The notes under the pieces were generated by a model. The model saw nothing but the letters and a program-made list of their open reading frames with translations, was not told the DNA's origin and made no database searches. Source: an uncultured Pelagibacteraceae bacterium (GTDB lineage: Bacteria > Pseudomonadota > Alphaproteobacteria > Pelagibacterales > Pelagibacteraceae). From it: 64,000 bases of DNA. Shown here piece by piece: positions 16,804-25,123 of this stretch (positions are counted from its first letter, which is position 1; the number at the start of each line of letters is the position of its first letter). Both the position numbers and the translations under genes were made by a program. The DNA is taken from positions 123,998 through 187,997 of the forward strand of contig CACMIX010000002.1 in assembly GCA_902613855.1 (NCBI GenBank), read 5' to 3'.

Positions 16804-17553
16804 ATGTCAACTTTCCAAAATCCACTATTAGAAGCAAAAGGAATAACTAAATATTTTGGTACAATTACTGCTTTAGAAAATGTTGATTTAAAAGTACATG
16901 CAGGAGAATGTTTAGGTGTAGTTGGAGATAATGGAGCAGGAAAATCAACCCTGATGAAAGTTTTATCAGGCTTATATAAACCTAGTTCAGGTTCATTATA
17001 TTTTCAAGGAAAAGAAGAAATTTTAGAAAGTCCAAAGGACTCACAAAACCTTGGATTAGAAATGGTTTATCAAGACCTTGCTCTAGCTGGAAATTTACCT
17101 ATTGGAGAAAATATTTTTTTAGGAAGAGAGCCAACTAAAAATATTGGTTTCTTAAAATTTTTAGATTTTAATAAAATAAAAGAATTAACAAACGCTCATT
17201 TAGGAAAACTAAAAATAAATGTTAAGAGCGCTGATCAAAAAGTCGAAGAACTTTCTGGAGGTCAAAGACAAGCTGTTGCAATTGCTAGATCAACAGCATT
17301 TAATGCTAAAGTTGTCATCATGGATGAACCAACAGCAGCTCTTGCAATTAAAGAAGTAGGAAAAGTATTAGATCTTATAAATAGCTTAAAAAAAACAGGT
17401 GTTGGGGTTATAGTTATAAGTCATAGAATGGATGACATTTTTTCAGTTTGTGATCGAGTGATGGCGCTATTTCAAGGTACAAATTTTGCAGAGTCTGAAC
17501 TCTCAAATACTTCAAGGGATGAAGTAATTGGATGGATTATGGGTAAAAAATAA
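16804..17553 (+). CDS. Sugar ABC transporter ATP-binding protein (single domain, CUT2 type)
   Basis: A 249-residue ATPase energising import with the downstream permease and binding protein. GDNGAGKSTLMKVLSG (Walker A) is near residue 39, LSGGQRQAVAIAR (signature) near 147, and VVIMDEPTAAL (Walker B) near 167. CUT2 ATPases such as RbsA normally contain two fused nucleotide-binding domains of about 500 residues; this one has only one, as in the FrcA-type fructose system, so two copies would be needed per transporter. It overlaps no neighbour; the permease ATG follows its stop with one base between. The substrate is probably inositol, ribose or fructose; the iol context favours inositol. Confidence 0.85.
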   Translation: MSTFQNPLLEAKGITKYFGTITALENVDLKVHAGECLGVVGDNGAGKSTLMKVLSGLYKPSSGSLYFQGKEEILESPKDSQNLGLEMVYQDLALAGNLPIGENIFLGREPTKNIGFLKFLDFNKIKELTNAHLGKLKINVKSADQKVEELSGGQRQAVAIARSTAFNAKVVIMDEPTAALAIKEVGKVLDLINSLKKTGVGVIVISHRMDDIFSVCDRVMALFQGTNFAESELSNTSRDEVIGWIMGKK

Positions 17554-17554
17554 A

Positions 17555-18568
17555 ATGGAAGAAAAAGATAATAAAAAAGTCAGTCTATATTTAAAATTAA
17601 TGCCCTACATTGAGAAGTATGGTATCCTTTTACTACTTGTACTTATGATACTGGTAATGCATATTTTGCAGCCAGATGTCTTCTTATCATGGAGAAATGT
17701 AACTAACGTTTTCAAACAAATCTCTTGGCAGTCAATGTTAGCTTTAGGGGTGTTCATGGTCATAGTAACTGCTGGTATAGATCTTTCTGTCGGCTCAATA
17801 ATGATGTTGTCACTCATGGTTTTAGCAATAGTTGCAAAAGCAGGAGCACCGTGGTTTATAGTTGTTATAACTCCTCTGATAGCAGGTTTCTTGTGTGGAT
17901 TGTTTAATGGAGCAGGAATTACTTTATTGAGGATGCCCCATCCATTTATAATGACCTTAGGAACACTTTATATTTTTAGAGGGACAGGAAACCTTATATC
18001 TGGTGGAACACCAATTAGTGGTTTCACAGATGAAGTTAGATATCTGGGACATGGTAGAATTGATTTAACGTGGCTTGGATTAGAAAAGTCACAGTATCTA
18101 CCTGTTAGTTTAGTTTTAATTGCAGTTGTGTATGTTATTTTTTGGTTTTTTCTTAATCACAGCAGAACAGGAAAATGGATTTATGCCATAGGTGGAAATC
18201 CAAGTGCTGCTAGAGCATCAGGTATAAATGTAAATAAAATTTTAATCATAGTATATTCACTTTGTGGTTTCTTATCTGGTATTGGAGCATTAATTTTAGC
18301 AGGAAGAACTGACTCTGGTTATCCAAATGCAGGTTTACAATCCGAATTAGATGCTATTGCAGCATGTATTATAGGTGGTGCAAGTTTTTTTGGTGGAAGA
18401 GGAACGGTATTAGGAGTTTTTGCTGGTGTAATGATTATGGGTATTTTGAGAAATGGACTTAATCTAATGGATGTTAGCTCATTTTGGCAACAGGTTTTAA
18501 TTGGGTCAATTATTGTTATAGCTGTTTATATAGATGTCCTTAGAAGAGACCTTGGAACTAGAAAATAA
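17555..18568 (+). CDS. Sugar ABC transporter permease (RbsC/FrcC family)
   Basis: A multi-spanning inner-membrane permease of the CUT2 type. The preferred start is MEEKDNKK at 17555, one base past the upstream stop, rather than the track's 17528, which would give a hydrophilic tail read through the end of the ATPase gene. About nine to ten hydrophobic segments are visible, beginning with YGILLLLVLMILVMHIL. GIDLSVGSIMMLS near residue 70 and GGASFFGGRGTVLGVFAGV near 277 are hallmarks of the RbsC family. It forms the channel with the single-domain ATPase before it; the binding protein follows after a 110-base gap with its own probable promoter. Confidence 0.86.
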   Translation: MEEKDNKKVSLYLKLMPYIEKYGILLLLVLMILVMHILQPDVFLSWRNVTNVFKQISWQSMLALGVFMVIVTAGIDLSVGSIMMLSLMVLAIVAKAGAPWFIVVITPLIAGFLCGLFNGAGITLLRMPHPFIMTLGTLYIFRGTGNLISGGTPISGFTDEVRYLGHGRIDLTWLGLEKSQYLPVSLVLIAVVYVIFWFFLNHSRTGKWIYAIGGNPSAARASGINVNKILIIVYSLCGFLSGIGALILAGRTDSGYPNAGLQSELDAIAACIIGGASFFGGRGTVLGVFAGVMIMGILRNGLNLMDVSSFWQQVLIGSIIVIAVYIDVLRRDLGTRK

Positions 18569-18578
18569 TTATAGTTCG

Positions 18579-18592
18579 TTTTACACGTAAAA
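18579..18592. promoter_or_regulatory. Short palindrome TTTTAC-AC-GTAAAA upstream of binding-protein gene
   Basis: A 14-base palindrome lies in the 110-base gap between the permease and the periplasmic binding-protein gene. Its centred CG with AT flanks is reminiscent of LacI-type operators, but no LacI regulator is seen nearby. The gap also has a strong AGGGGAA ribosome-binding site just before the ATG at 18679. Confidence 0.25.
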
Positions 18593-18678
18593 GTTGTTTT
18601 GACTTTATAAACAGTTGAATTTTTTCCAAAATTTTTATTTAATTTAGGTTATTCAAATAACAATAGGGGAATAAATAA

Positions 18679-19611
18679 ATGAAAAACTTAACAAAAAAAA
18701 TTGTTGTTCTTTTTACAGCAATATTTTTATCAATTAGTTTAGGTTCAGTTTCTTTTGCTGATGGACATGGTAAAAAAATCTTGTTTAGCATCAAAGGTCC
18801 TGGATCTGGAAATCCTTTCTGGGCATCTGTAACAAAAGGTGCTGAGGAAGAAGCTAAAAAATTAGGAGTTAAATTAATTTTAATTGCACCTCCTCAAGAA
18901 GGTGATGTTCAGGCACAAATAAATCAAGTTGAGGACCAACTTGCTAAAGGTGTTGATGCTCTAGCACTAGCGCCAGGAGATCCAAATGCTTTTGCACCAA
19001 TTGTTGATGATGCAATTAAAAGTGGAGTTCCAGTTGTATTTGTTGACACCAAAGGAATTAACGAAGGTGTAACATTTATTGGAACTAATAATATGAATGG
19101 TGCAGAGTTAGCTGCAAAATTTATATGTGATAAAACTCCAAAAGGTTCAGATGTTGCAATCTTAACTGGTATCGAGTCTCAGTCGACTGCGTTACTTAGA
19201 AGAGATGGTGCAATTAAAGGATTTAAAAATTGTGGTTTAAACATTGTTGCAACCCAAACTGCAGAATGGGATACAGCAAAAGGTAGATCAGTAACAGAAT
19301 CTATAATTTTGAAAAATCCTAACATCAAAGCAATATTTGCTTCTAATGACAACATGGGACTTGGTGCTATGCAAGCTCTTAAAGATGCAGATATGAATGA
19401 TGTAGTAGTTGTTGGATTTGATGCAACTCCAGATGCAGCTACGAGTATCCTTAAAGGTGAAATGACAGCAACAATTGCTCAGTTCTCTTATAACATGGGT
19501 GCTTATGGTGTTAAATATGCACTTGAGTTAGCTAATGGTGGAAGTATTGATATAAATATTGATACAGGTACACAATTAGTAACAACAGAAAACGCTAAAG
19601 ATTTTAAATAA
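18679..19611 (+). CDS. Periplasmic sugar-binding protein of CUT2 ABC transporter (RbsB-like)
   Basis: A 310-residue periplasmic binding protein. The first ~27 residues form a signal peptide (basic start, hydrophobic core, SVSFADG cleavage region). The mature part follows the RbsB pattern: FSIKGPGSGNPFWASVTKGAEEEA, QINQVEDQLAKGVDALALAPGDPNA, ILTGIESQSTALLRRDGAIKGF, and FASNDNMGLGAMQAL with VVVGFDATPDA. It captures the sugar or cyclitol for the permease upstream. A strong ribosome-binding site precedes it and a canonical terminator follows it, so it is likely expressed above the other components. The ligand cannot be set by sequence; inositol and ribose are the main options. Confidence 0.88.
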   Translation: MKNLTKKIVVLFTAIFLSISLGSVSFADGHGKKILFSIKGPGSGNPFWASVTKGAEEEAKKLGVKLILIAPPQEGDVQAQINQVEDQLAKGVDALALAPGDPNAFAPIVDDAIKSGVPVVFVDTKGINEGVTFIGTNNMNGAELAAKFICDKTPKGSDVAILTGIESQSTALLRRDGAIKGFKNCGLNIVATQTAEWDTAKGRSVTESIILKNPNIKAIFASNDNMGLGAMQALKDADMNDVVVVGFDATPDAATSILKGEMTATIAQFSYNMGAYGVKYALELANGGSIDINIDTGTQLVTTENAKDFK

Positions 19612-19632
19612 TCTTTAGAAATAATCAGAATT

Positions 19633-19667
19633 AAAGGGTGGAATTTTTATTCCACCCTTTTTTTTTA
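19633..19667 (+). terminator. Rho-independent terminator after binding-protein gene
   Basis: The stem AAAGGGTGGAA / TTCCACCCTTT is perfect over 11 pairs with a six-base loop and runs into a tract of Ts. It lies 22 bases past the stop of the binding-protein gene and just before the RbsD-like gene. Confidence 0.9.
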
Positions 19668-19684
19668 TGTAATATAATAATTAG

Positions 19685-20146
19685 ATGTTAATTAATATTA
19701 ATCCAATCTTAAGCCCTGAATTACTTTTTCATCTAAGATCCATGGGACATGGAGAAAAAATAATTTTAGCAGACGCAAATTTTCCAGCAAATACGTCTAA
19801 TAATAGGGTAATAAGATTAGATGGTGTAGGCATTAAAGAAGCAGCTTCAGCAATTCTTTCTGTTTTCCCACTTGATAGTTTTATTGTTTCTCAAGGTGGA
19901 TCCCCAGCTTTAAGAATGGAGGTAGATGATAAACCAGAAGAATTAACAGAAACACATAATGAATTTATTGAAGCAGTAAAAAAAGTTTCTGGTGAAAACT
20001 GGAAAGTTGGTTCAATCTCTAGACAAGATTTTTATAAAGAAGCAAAAAAAGCATATTGTATAGTTACGACCACTGATGCGAGACCGTTTGGATGTTTTAT
20101 TTTAACTAAAGGTGTAATTTTACCTGACGGTAAAGTTTGGACATAA
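19685..20146 (+). CDS. RbsD/FucU family sugar mutarotase
   Basis: A 153-residue protein of the RbsD/FucU family, which interconverts sugar anomers or ring forms for kinases and isomerases. ELLFHLRSMGHGEKIILADANFPA near residue 13 contains the conserved catalytic His and Asp. The C-terminal RPFGCFILTKGV is near the family's GE(x)xPYGNxIL motif. It is closer to FucU in length. The gene follows the binding-protein terminator and precedes the ribokinase-like gene by 11 bases, consistent with ribose, fucose or a similar monosaccharide being handled by this transporter. Confidence 0.8.
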   Translation: MLININPILSPELLFHLRSMGHGEKIILADANFPANTSNNRVIRLDGVGIKEAASAILSVFPLDSFIVSQGGSPALRMEVDDKPEELTETHNEFIEAVKKVSGENWKVGSISRQDFYKEAKKAYCIVTTTDARPFGCFILTKGVILPDGKVWT

Positions 20147-20157
20147 ATATTTAAACA

Positions 20158-21069
20158 ATGAAATCTATTTGTATTTTTGGAGTTTTTGTTGCTGACCTAT
20201 GTTTTGTGGGGAGTAAAATTCCTATAAAAGGTCAAACAATTTTAGGCAAAAAACATATAGTTGGTCCAGGTGGGAAAGGGTCAAATCAAGCAATTGCAGC
20301 AGCAAGATTAAATGGAGACATAAGTTTTATTACTAAGATGGGCAAAGACAGTCATTCTGAGATGGCTTTTGATCTTTACCAAGAAGCTGGAGTAAAAACC
20401 CATTCAATTATTCAAGATGAGAAACTCTTTACAGGCGTAGCTGGTATTATGATTGATGAGAATGGAAATAATGCAATTAATATTGTTTCTGGAGCAGCAG
20501 AGCATTTGATTAACAGCGATATTGATAATCATATAGAAACTATCAAAAATTCAGAAATATTTCTCACTCAAATGGAAACTCCTGATGAGACAACAATTTA
20601 TGCTTTGAAAAAAGCAAAAGAAAATGGATGTACTACTATTTTAAATCCTGCTCCAGCACGAAAAATTGATGAAGAAAACTTTAAATTAATTGATTTTTTT
20701 ACCCCAAATGAAACTGAAGCAGAGTTTTATTTAAATAAAAAAATTAAAACTGAGTCAGATATTAAAAATGCAGGTCAGGAATTTTTAAAAAAGGGTGTGA
20801 AAAATGTAATAATTACCTTAGGGGAAAAAGGTGTTTATTTTGCAAATAAGGAAGAAAATTTTTTCCTAAATGCTTTTGAATTAAAAGAACCTGTTCTTGA
20901 TACTACAGGCGCAGGTGATGCATTTAATGGTGCCCTAACTGTTAGTTTAGCAAGTAATTTAGATATTAAAGAAGCTTTAATTTTTGCAAATAAAATTGCA
21001 GGAATTTCAACTACAAAATTAGGTGCAGCTGCGTCAATGCCTTTTACAAAAGATTTAGTTAATTATTAA
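20158..21069 (+). CDS. rbsK: Ribokinase-like PfkB-family sugar kinase
   Basis: A 303-residue PfkB carbohydrate kinase. GPGGKGSNQAIAAARL near residue 40 is the ribokinase substrate motif, NPAPAR near 162 and TPNETEAE near 180 are typical of RbsK, and DTTGAGDAFNGAL near 247 carries the catalytic Asp and anion hole. It phosphorylates ribose or a related sugar after uptake. RbsD-like protein and a CUT2 transporter upstream support ribokinase. In an inositol setting, a 5-dehydro-2-deoxygluconokinase (IolC) role was considered, but the motifs follow RbsK more closely. It converges on the PdxA-like gene with two bases between the stops. Confidence 0.75.
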   Translation: MKSICIFGVFVADLCFVGSKIPIKGQTILGKKHIVGPGGKGSNQAIAAARLNGDISFITKMGKDSHSEMAFDLYQEAGVKTHSIIQDEKLFTGVAGIMIDENGNNAINIVSGAAEHLINSDIDNHIETIKNSEIFLTQMETPDETTIYALKKAKENGCTTILNPAPARKIDEENFKLIDFFTPNETEAEFYLNKKIKTESDIKNAGQEFLKKGVKNVIITLGEKGVYFANKEENFFLNAFELKEPVLDTTGAGDAFNGALTVSLASNLDIKEALIFANKIAGISTTKLGAAASMPFTKDLVNY

Positions 21070-21071
21070 TT

Positions 21072-22067
21072 TTAATTTTTTTTATTTTTTGACATAGACA
21101 AAGCAATTTTAAAAGAATTTAAAATTGGATCTATGTTAGCTTCATTTTTACCTGCAATAGCAAATGCAGATCCATGAGCAGTAGTTGTTACTGGTACAGT
21201 TAATCCACCTTGAACCGTTACGCCTCTATCAAAACCAAAAGCTTTAAGACCTGATTGAAGTGCATCATGGTACATACCAACCATACAATCATGATTTTTA
21301 TTTTTATATGCAACAACAAAAGACGTATCACATGGTAGTGGACCATCTACATTGTATCCAAGTTTTTTTGCTTCTTCTATAGCAGGAATAATTTCATCTT
21401 TTTCCTCTGTACCAAATTCAGCATGTGGATTAAGTGCTTGAATTGCTATTCTTGGTTTCTTAACACCATTTAGCTCCATGACTTCGTTGATTAGTTTAAT
21501 CGGTTTCATAATATTTTCTTTTGTAATATGTTGAGCAACTTCTTTAATTGGAATATGGGATGTTACTCTAGCTGTCCAAAAATTATCAATAACATTAAAT
21601 TCACAACAAAAACTATTTACCTCTAGCTTCTCAGCCATTAGCTGTAATTCATCTGAATGTTTATTTCCCCCAAGTTTTAGACTTGTCTTATTCATTGGAG
21701 CAAAATTAATAGCATCAATTTTTTTTTCTTTTGCAAGAGTTAAAGCTAAATCCAAAGCTTCTAAAACACTTTCACCAGATTCTTTAGATGGTTCTGCTAA
21801 TTTGTAGTTGTGATTTTTTCCCTTTGAAATGTCTAAGAAAAATTTATTCGATTTATTAAAATCAATTTGGTCAAAATTTTCAACTATATCTAATTGATGT
21901 GAAAATCCTGTTATACTATTTCCACTTTCAAATACTTGTTTTTCACCAATGACAACTATATTTGCTTTTTTTGTAATATCATCATTTAAAAGTTTTGAGA
22001 CCAGTTCGGGTCCTATACCCGCAGGATCACCAAGAAGTAGTGCAATGTTAGATTTATTTTCAACCAT
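21072..22067 (-). CDS. PdxA family 4-phospho-hydroxyacid dehydrogenase (PdxA2-like)
   Basis: A 331-residue NAD-dependent, metal-requiring dehydrogenase of the PdxA family. LLLGDPAGIGPELVSKLL at the N-terminus is diagnostic; HSDELQ near residue 139, CMVGMYHDALQSGLKAFGFD near 261 and TTAHGSAFAIAGK near 296 provide the metal and substrate site. True PdxA acts in vitamin B6 synthesis; the PdxA2 subgroup acts on phosphorylated four-carbon acids in catabolism. Its position divergent from a TctCBA transporter, away from any B6 gene, favours a catabolic role. It starts 69 bases from the tctC start, so the two probably share a regulatory region. Confidence 0.75.
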   Translation of the reverse strand: MVENKSNIALLLGDPAGIGPELVSKLLNDDITKKANIVVIGEKQVFESGNSITGFSHQLDIVENFDQIDFNKSNKFFLDISKGKNHNYKLAEPSKESGESVLEALDLALTLAKEKKIDAINFAPMNKTSLKLGGNKHSDELQLMAEKLEVNSFCCEFNVIDNFWTARVTSHIPIKEVAQHITKENIMKPIKLINEVMELNGVKKPRIAIQALNPHAEFGTEEKDEIIPAIEEAKKLGYNVDGPLPCDTSFVVAYKNKNHDCMVGMYHDALQSGLKAFGFDRGVTVQGGLTVPVTTTAHGSAFAIAGKNEANIDPILNSFKIALSMSKNKKN

Positions 22068-22136
22068 TTTTTCCTTTACGTCTTGTAGCAGATTATGATT
22101 AAATTATTAAATATAAATTAACAATAGAGGGAAATA

Positions 22137-23111
22137 ATGAAAAAAAGTTTTAAATTATTTTTAGCTGCCGCATTTTTGGTAACTGAATTTTTTGTTGTTG
22201 CACTTCCATTAATGATTACATCTGCAAAAGCAGATGGTCACCCGATTCAAGCAGTTACACACGCTGGTTTTGGTGGTGGAACAGATGTAACTACTAGAAT
22301 GATGTTATTAAGAACTAGAAGGTATCTAAAACAAGATATGCAATTAGTTAATAAAAAAGGTGGAGGTGGAGCTGCATCTATGGATTACATGATGACTCTT
22401 CCAGCAGATGGAAATCATACTTTAACTTGGACTACTGGTCATGCTGTATCAATGGCATTAGGTAAAACTAAAGTTAAATTAAGCGATATGCAACCACTTG
22501 CAAGAGGAACTGATGATCCTCAATTATTCGTTGTTAACTGTAAGAACGATATTAAAGATGCCAAAAAGTTTATAAGTGCACAAAAATCAAAATCATTAAA
22601 GTATGGAACAACACACGTTGGTGGTATTGATGATGTAAGTGCTATTGCTTTTACTAAAAAGGGTAAACTTACAGATCCAACAATTGTAGCTTACAAAGGT
22701 GTAGGACCTATTAAAACTAACCTTATCAAAGGAGATATTGATGTAGGTGTTTTAAATTTAGGTGAAGCTGTTACTGAAATAGAAGATGGTACTTTATGTG
22801 TATCAGTTGTCTTAGCTAGTAACAGAATGGAAAAATTAAATAATGTTCCTACGGCTACTGAATTAGGAATTCCAGTTGTTTTATCTACAGTTAGAGGCTT
22901 TGTAACAAGAAAAGGTGTGCCTGCTGATAGAAAAAAACAATTAGAAGATGCAATGATAAAAGCTATGGAGCATAAATATTTCCAAAGTTTTTTAACTGAT
23001 ATTGGTCTTGATTCAACTAGTGTAGTTGGAGCTGATGAGTGGGGTAAGCAAATGGAAGTTATGCTTGCAGAAATGACTGCTCAACTTAAAGCTTTAGGTT
23101 ACATTAAGTAG
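22137..23111 (+). CDS. tctC: Tripartite tricarboxylate transporter substrate-binding protein
   Basis: A 324-residue periplasmic solute-binding protein of the TctC/Bug family. The signal peptide covers about residues 1-32 (cleavage near SAKADG). HAGFGGGTDVTTRMM at the start of the mature part matches the family's pyrrolidone-like ligand loop, GGGAASMDYM and YGTTHVGGIDDVSA follow the usual pattern, and RGFVTRKGVPADR is near the C-terminus. Bug proteins bind carboxylated compounds such as tricarboxylates, aromatic acids or sugar acids. A GAGGG ribosome-binding site precedes it. It is followed by a T-tailed hairpin before tctB, suggesting excess over the permease subunits. Confidence 0.88.
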   Translation: MKKSFKLFLAAAFLVTEFFVVALPLMITSAKADGHPIQAVTHAGFGGGTDVTTRMMLLRTRRYLKQDMQLVNKKGGGGAASMDYMMTLPADGNHTLTWTTGHAVSMALGKTKVKLSDMQPLARGTDDPQLFVVNCKNDIKDAKKFISAQKSKSLKYGTTHVGGIDDVSAIAFTKKGKLTDPTIVAYKGVGPIKTNLIKGDIDVGVLNLGEAVTEIEDGTLCVSVVLASNRMEKLNNVPTATELGIPVVLSTVRGFVTRKGVPADRKKQLEDAMIKAMEHKYFQSFLTDIGLDSTSVVGADEWGKQMEVMLAEMTAQLKALGYIK

Positions 23112-23122
23112 TTTTAATCAAA

Positions 23123-23189
23123 GTACATTTTTTAACATGAATAATGTACGAGATAAAAAAAGGGCAAACAAAAGTTTGCCCTTTTTTTT
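23123..23189 (+). terminator. Tandem hairpins between tctC and tctB, the second a T-tailed attenuator
   Basis: Two stems occur in series. GTACATT / AATGTAC (23123-23149) holds the annotated tctB ATG in its loop. AAAGGGCAAAC-AAAA-GTTTGCCCTTT then runs into nine or more Ts (about 23159-23189), which is a textbook intrinsic terminator. It lies inside the first codons of the annotated tctB ORF, so it should act as a partial terminator that lowers tctBA relative to tctC. Confidence 0.8.
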
Positions 23190-23643
23190 TAGAACAGAAT
23201 TTAAAGTTTTTTTTACAATTATATTAGTTTCAACGATATTATTAATATCCACTTTCTCATTTGATACTGTACCACCTATTTTAAATAGAGGAATTCAACC
23301 TGCTACGTTTCCAAAAGGCTTGCTTGTCTTGATTATAGTACTAACTTCGATTATCTATTATTTATCTTTTAAAAGACCTTGGAAAAAAGAAAAAAATTTA
23401 CCTAAGCCCTTTTTTTTAACAATTATAAGTTTCGTTTTATTTATAATAATTTCAAAAACTTTAGATTTTTTTCTAGCAATCGCAGTACTGTCAGTTTTTG
23501 TTTCTTATTATTGGGGTGAAAGAAGAATTTTTTATTTATTACTAGTAAGTATAATTTTTCCTTTAGTTGTATTTATTTTTTTTGAAATGATTTTAGGATT
23601 AAGATTTCCTCCTGGAATAATCACTAATCTTTATTACTATTAA
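23137..23643 (+). CDS. tctB: Tripartite tricarboxylate transporter TctB subunit
   Basis: A 168-residue small membrane subunit with about four hydrophobic segments (starting FFTIILVSTILLISTFSF, then GLLVLIIVLTSIIYYL and two more). Length and topology fit TctB, and its place between tctC and tctA makes the call secure although sequence conservation in TctB is low. The start is uncertain: the annotated ATG at 23137 lies in one hairpin and the next 15 codons form a strong terminator-like stem; an in-frame TTG at about 23176 is a possible downstream start. It ends two bases before tctA. Confidence 0.8.
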   Translation: MNNVRDKKRANKSLPFFFRTEFKVFFTIILVSTILLISTFSFDTVPPILNRGIQPATFPKGLLVLIIVLTSIIYYLSFKRPWKKEKNLPKPFFLTIISFVLFIIISKTLDFFLAIAVLSVFVSYYWGERRIFYLLLVSIIFPLVVFIFFEMILGLRFPPGIITNLYYY

Positions 23644-23644
23644 G

Positions 23645-25123
23645 ATGGATAATTTAATTTTAATGATGGCTCCTTTGTTTAGTTCAAAGCTGTTATTAGT
23701 TTTGTTATTTGGAACTTTGTTTGGATTAGTTTTAGGAGTTCTGCCAGGTTTAGGACCTACGACAGGTGGTGCATTAATATTACCTTTCACTATGACGCTA
23801 GATCCACTTTCTGCAATTATTTTATTAACGTCTATATATTGTGCAGGAACATATGGAGGAGCTATCACTGCCGTACTTATAAATACACCCGGTACTCCAG
23901 CTGCAGCAGCAACATGTTTAGATGGATATCCTTTGGCTCAAAAAGGTGAAGCAGGAAGAGCTTTAGGTATGGCAACGGTTTCAAGCACAGTTGGTGGTAT
24001 ATTTAGTGTAATCGTATTAGTATTTTTTGCGCCAATATTGGCAAATCTTGCGTATGAATTTGGACAACCTGAATATTTTGCTTTAGCAATTTTTGGTTTA
24101 ACAATGTTGGCTTCAATCGGGGACGGTAGTCCAATAAAAAATTTAATAGCAGGAGCTTTTGGAATTTTAATTTCAACAGTCGGTAAAGATTTCATGACAT
24201 CAATAGATAGATTTACTTATGGCATTAATGAGCTTTCAGTAGGCATAGGATTTATACCAGTTGTTGTTGGATTATTTGCCATAAGCGAAATGTTAACTCA
24301 ATCTACATTACTTGATCAAGTATTTAAGAGAGTAGCCTTAAAAGCTGTAAAACTCCCAACTAAAGATGACTATAAAAAAACTTGGAAAACAATTCTTAGA
24401 TCTAGTGGGATTGGATCATTTATAGGAGTATTACCTGCAGAAGGAGGGACTGTAGCATCTTTAATAGGTTATTCAGAAGCAAAAAGATTTTCAAAAAATC
24501 CAGAGGAATTTGGAAAAGGTTCTGTCGAGGGAATTGCAGGAGCAGAGGCTGCAAATAATGCTGCTACAGGTGGTGCTATGGTTCCTACTCTGGCACTTGG
24601 TATTCCTGGTAGTGCAACTACAGCAGTTATTTTGACAGGATTAATAATACATGGTGTTAGACCTGGACCAGATTTATTTAAAGAACAGCCAGAATTCCTT
24701 TATGGAATTTTTGGAGCAATGTTAGTTGCTAATATTCTATTTTTTATATTTGGTTTTTTTGGTGCAAAAATTTTTGCAAGAATCACTCTTGTACCTAATA
24801 AAATTTTGTGGCCAATGATTTTTGCAGTTTCAGTCTGTGGAACTTACTCATTAAGCCAATCCATAATTGATGTTTGGATAATGTTATTTTTTGGTGTACT
24901 TGGTTTTTTTATGAGAAGATATGGTTTTTCTGTTGTTCCAGTTATTATTGGATTAATTTTAGGTGAACTTGTTGAGGGAACTTTGAGACAGTCAATTGTA
25001 ATATTTGATGGGAACTGGCTAATGTTTTTGACTAGACCAATAGCTTTAACATTTTTTATTTTATCTTTAATTGCACTTGCTTTTCCTTTAATAAGATCAA
25101 AAAAAAATAAAAAAATAATATGA
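23645..25123 (+). CDS. tctA: Tripartite tricarboxylate transporter TctA permease
   Basis: A 492-residue integral membrane protein with ten or more hydrophobic segments. GVLPGLGPTTGGALILPFT near residue 32 and the related GVLPAEGGTVASLIGYSEAKR near 260 are the two inverted-repeat signature motifs of TctA. AGAEAANNAATGGAMVPTLALGIPGSATTAVIL near 300 is also highly conserved. With TctB and TctC it imports a carboxylated substrate using an ion gradient. Its end overlaps the start of the SDR gene by four bases (ATGA), so transport and the dehydrogenase are coupled. Confidence 0.92.
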   Translation: MDNLILMMAPLFSSKLLLVLLFGTLFGLVLGVLPGLGPTTGGALILPFTMTLDPLSAIILLTSIYCAGTYGGAITAVLINTPGTPAAAATCLDGYPLAQKGEAGRALGMATVSSTVGGIFSVIVLVFFAPILANLAYEFGQPEYFALAIFGLTMLASIGDGSPIKNLIAGAFGILISTVGKDFMTSIDRFTYGINELSVGIGFIPVVVGLFAISEMLTQSTLLDQVFKRVALKAVKLPTKDDYKKTWKTILRSSGIGSFIGVLPAEGGTVASLIGYSEAKRFSKNPEEFGKGSVEGIAGAEAANNAATGGAMVPTLALGIPGSATTAVILTGLIIHGVRPGPDLFKEQPEFLYGIFGAMLVANILFFIFGFFGAKIFARITLVPNKILWPMIFAVSVCGTYSLSQSIIDVWIMLFFGVLGFFMRRYGFSVVPVIIGLILGELVEGTLRQSIVIFDGNWLMFLTRPIALTFFILSLIALAFPLIRSKKNKKII

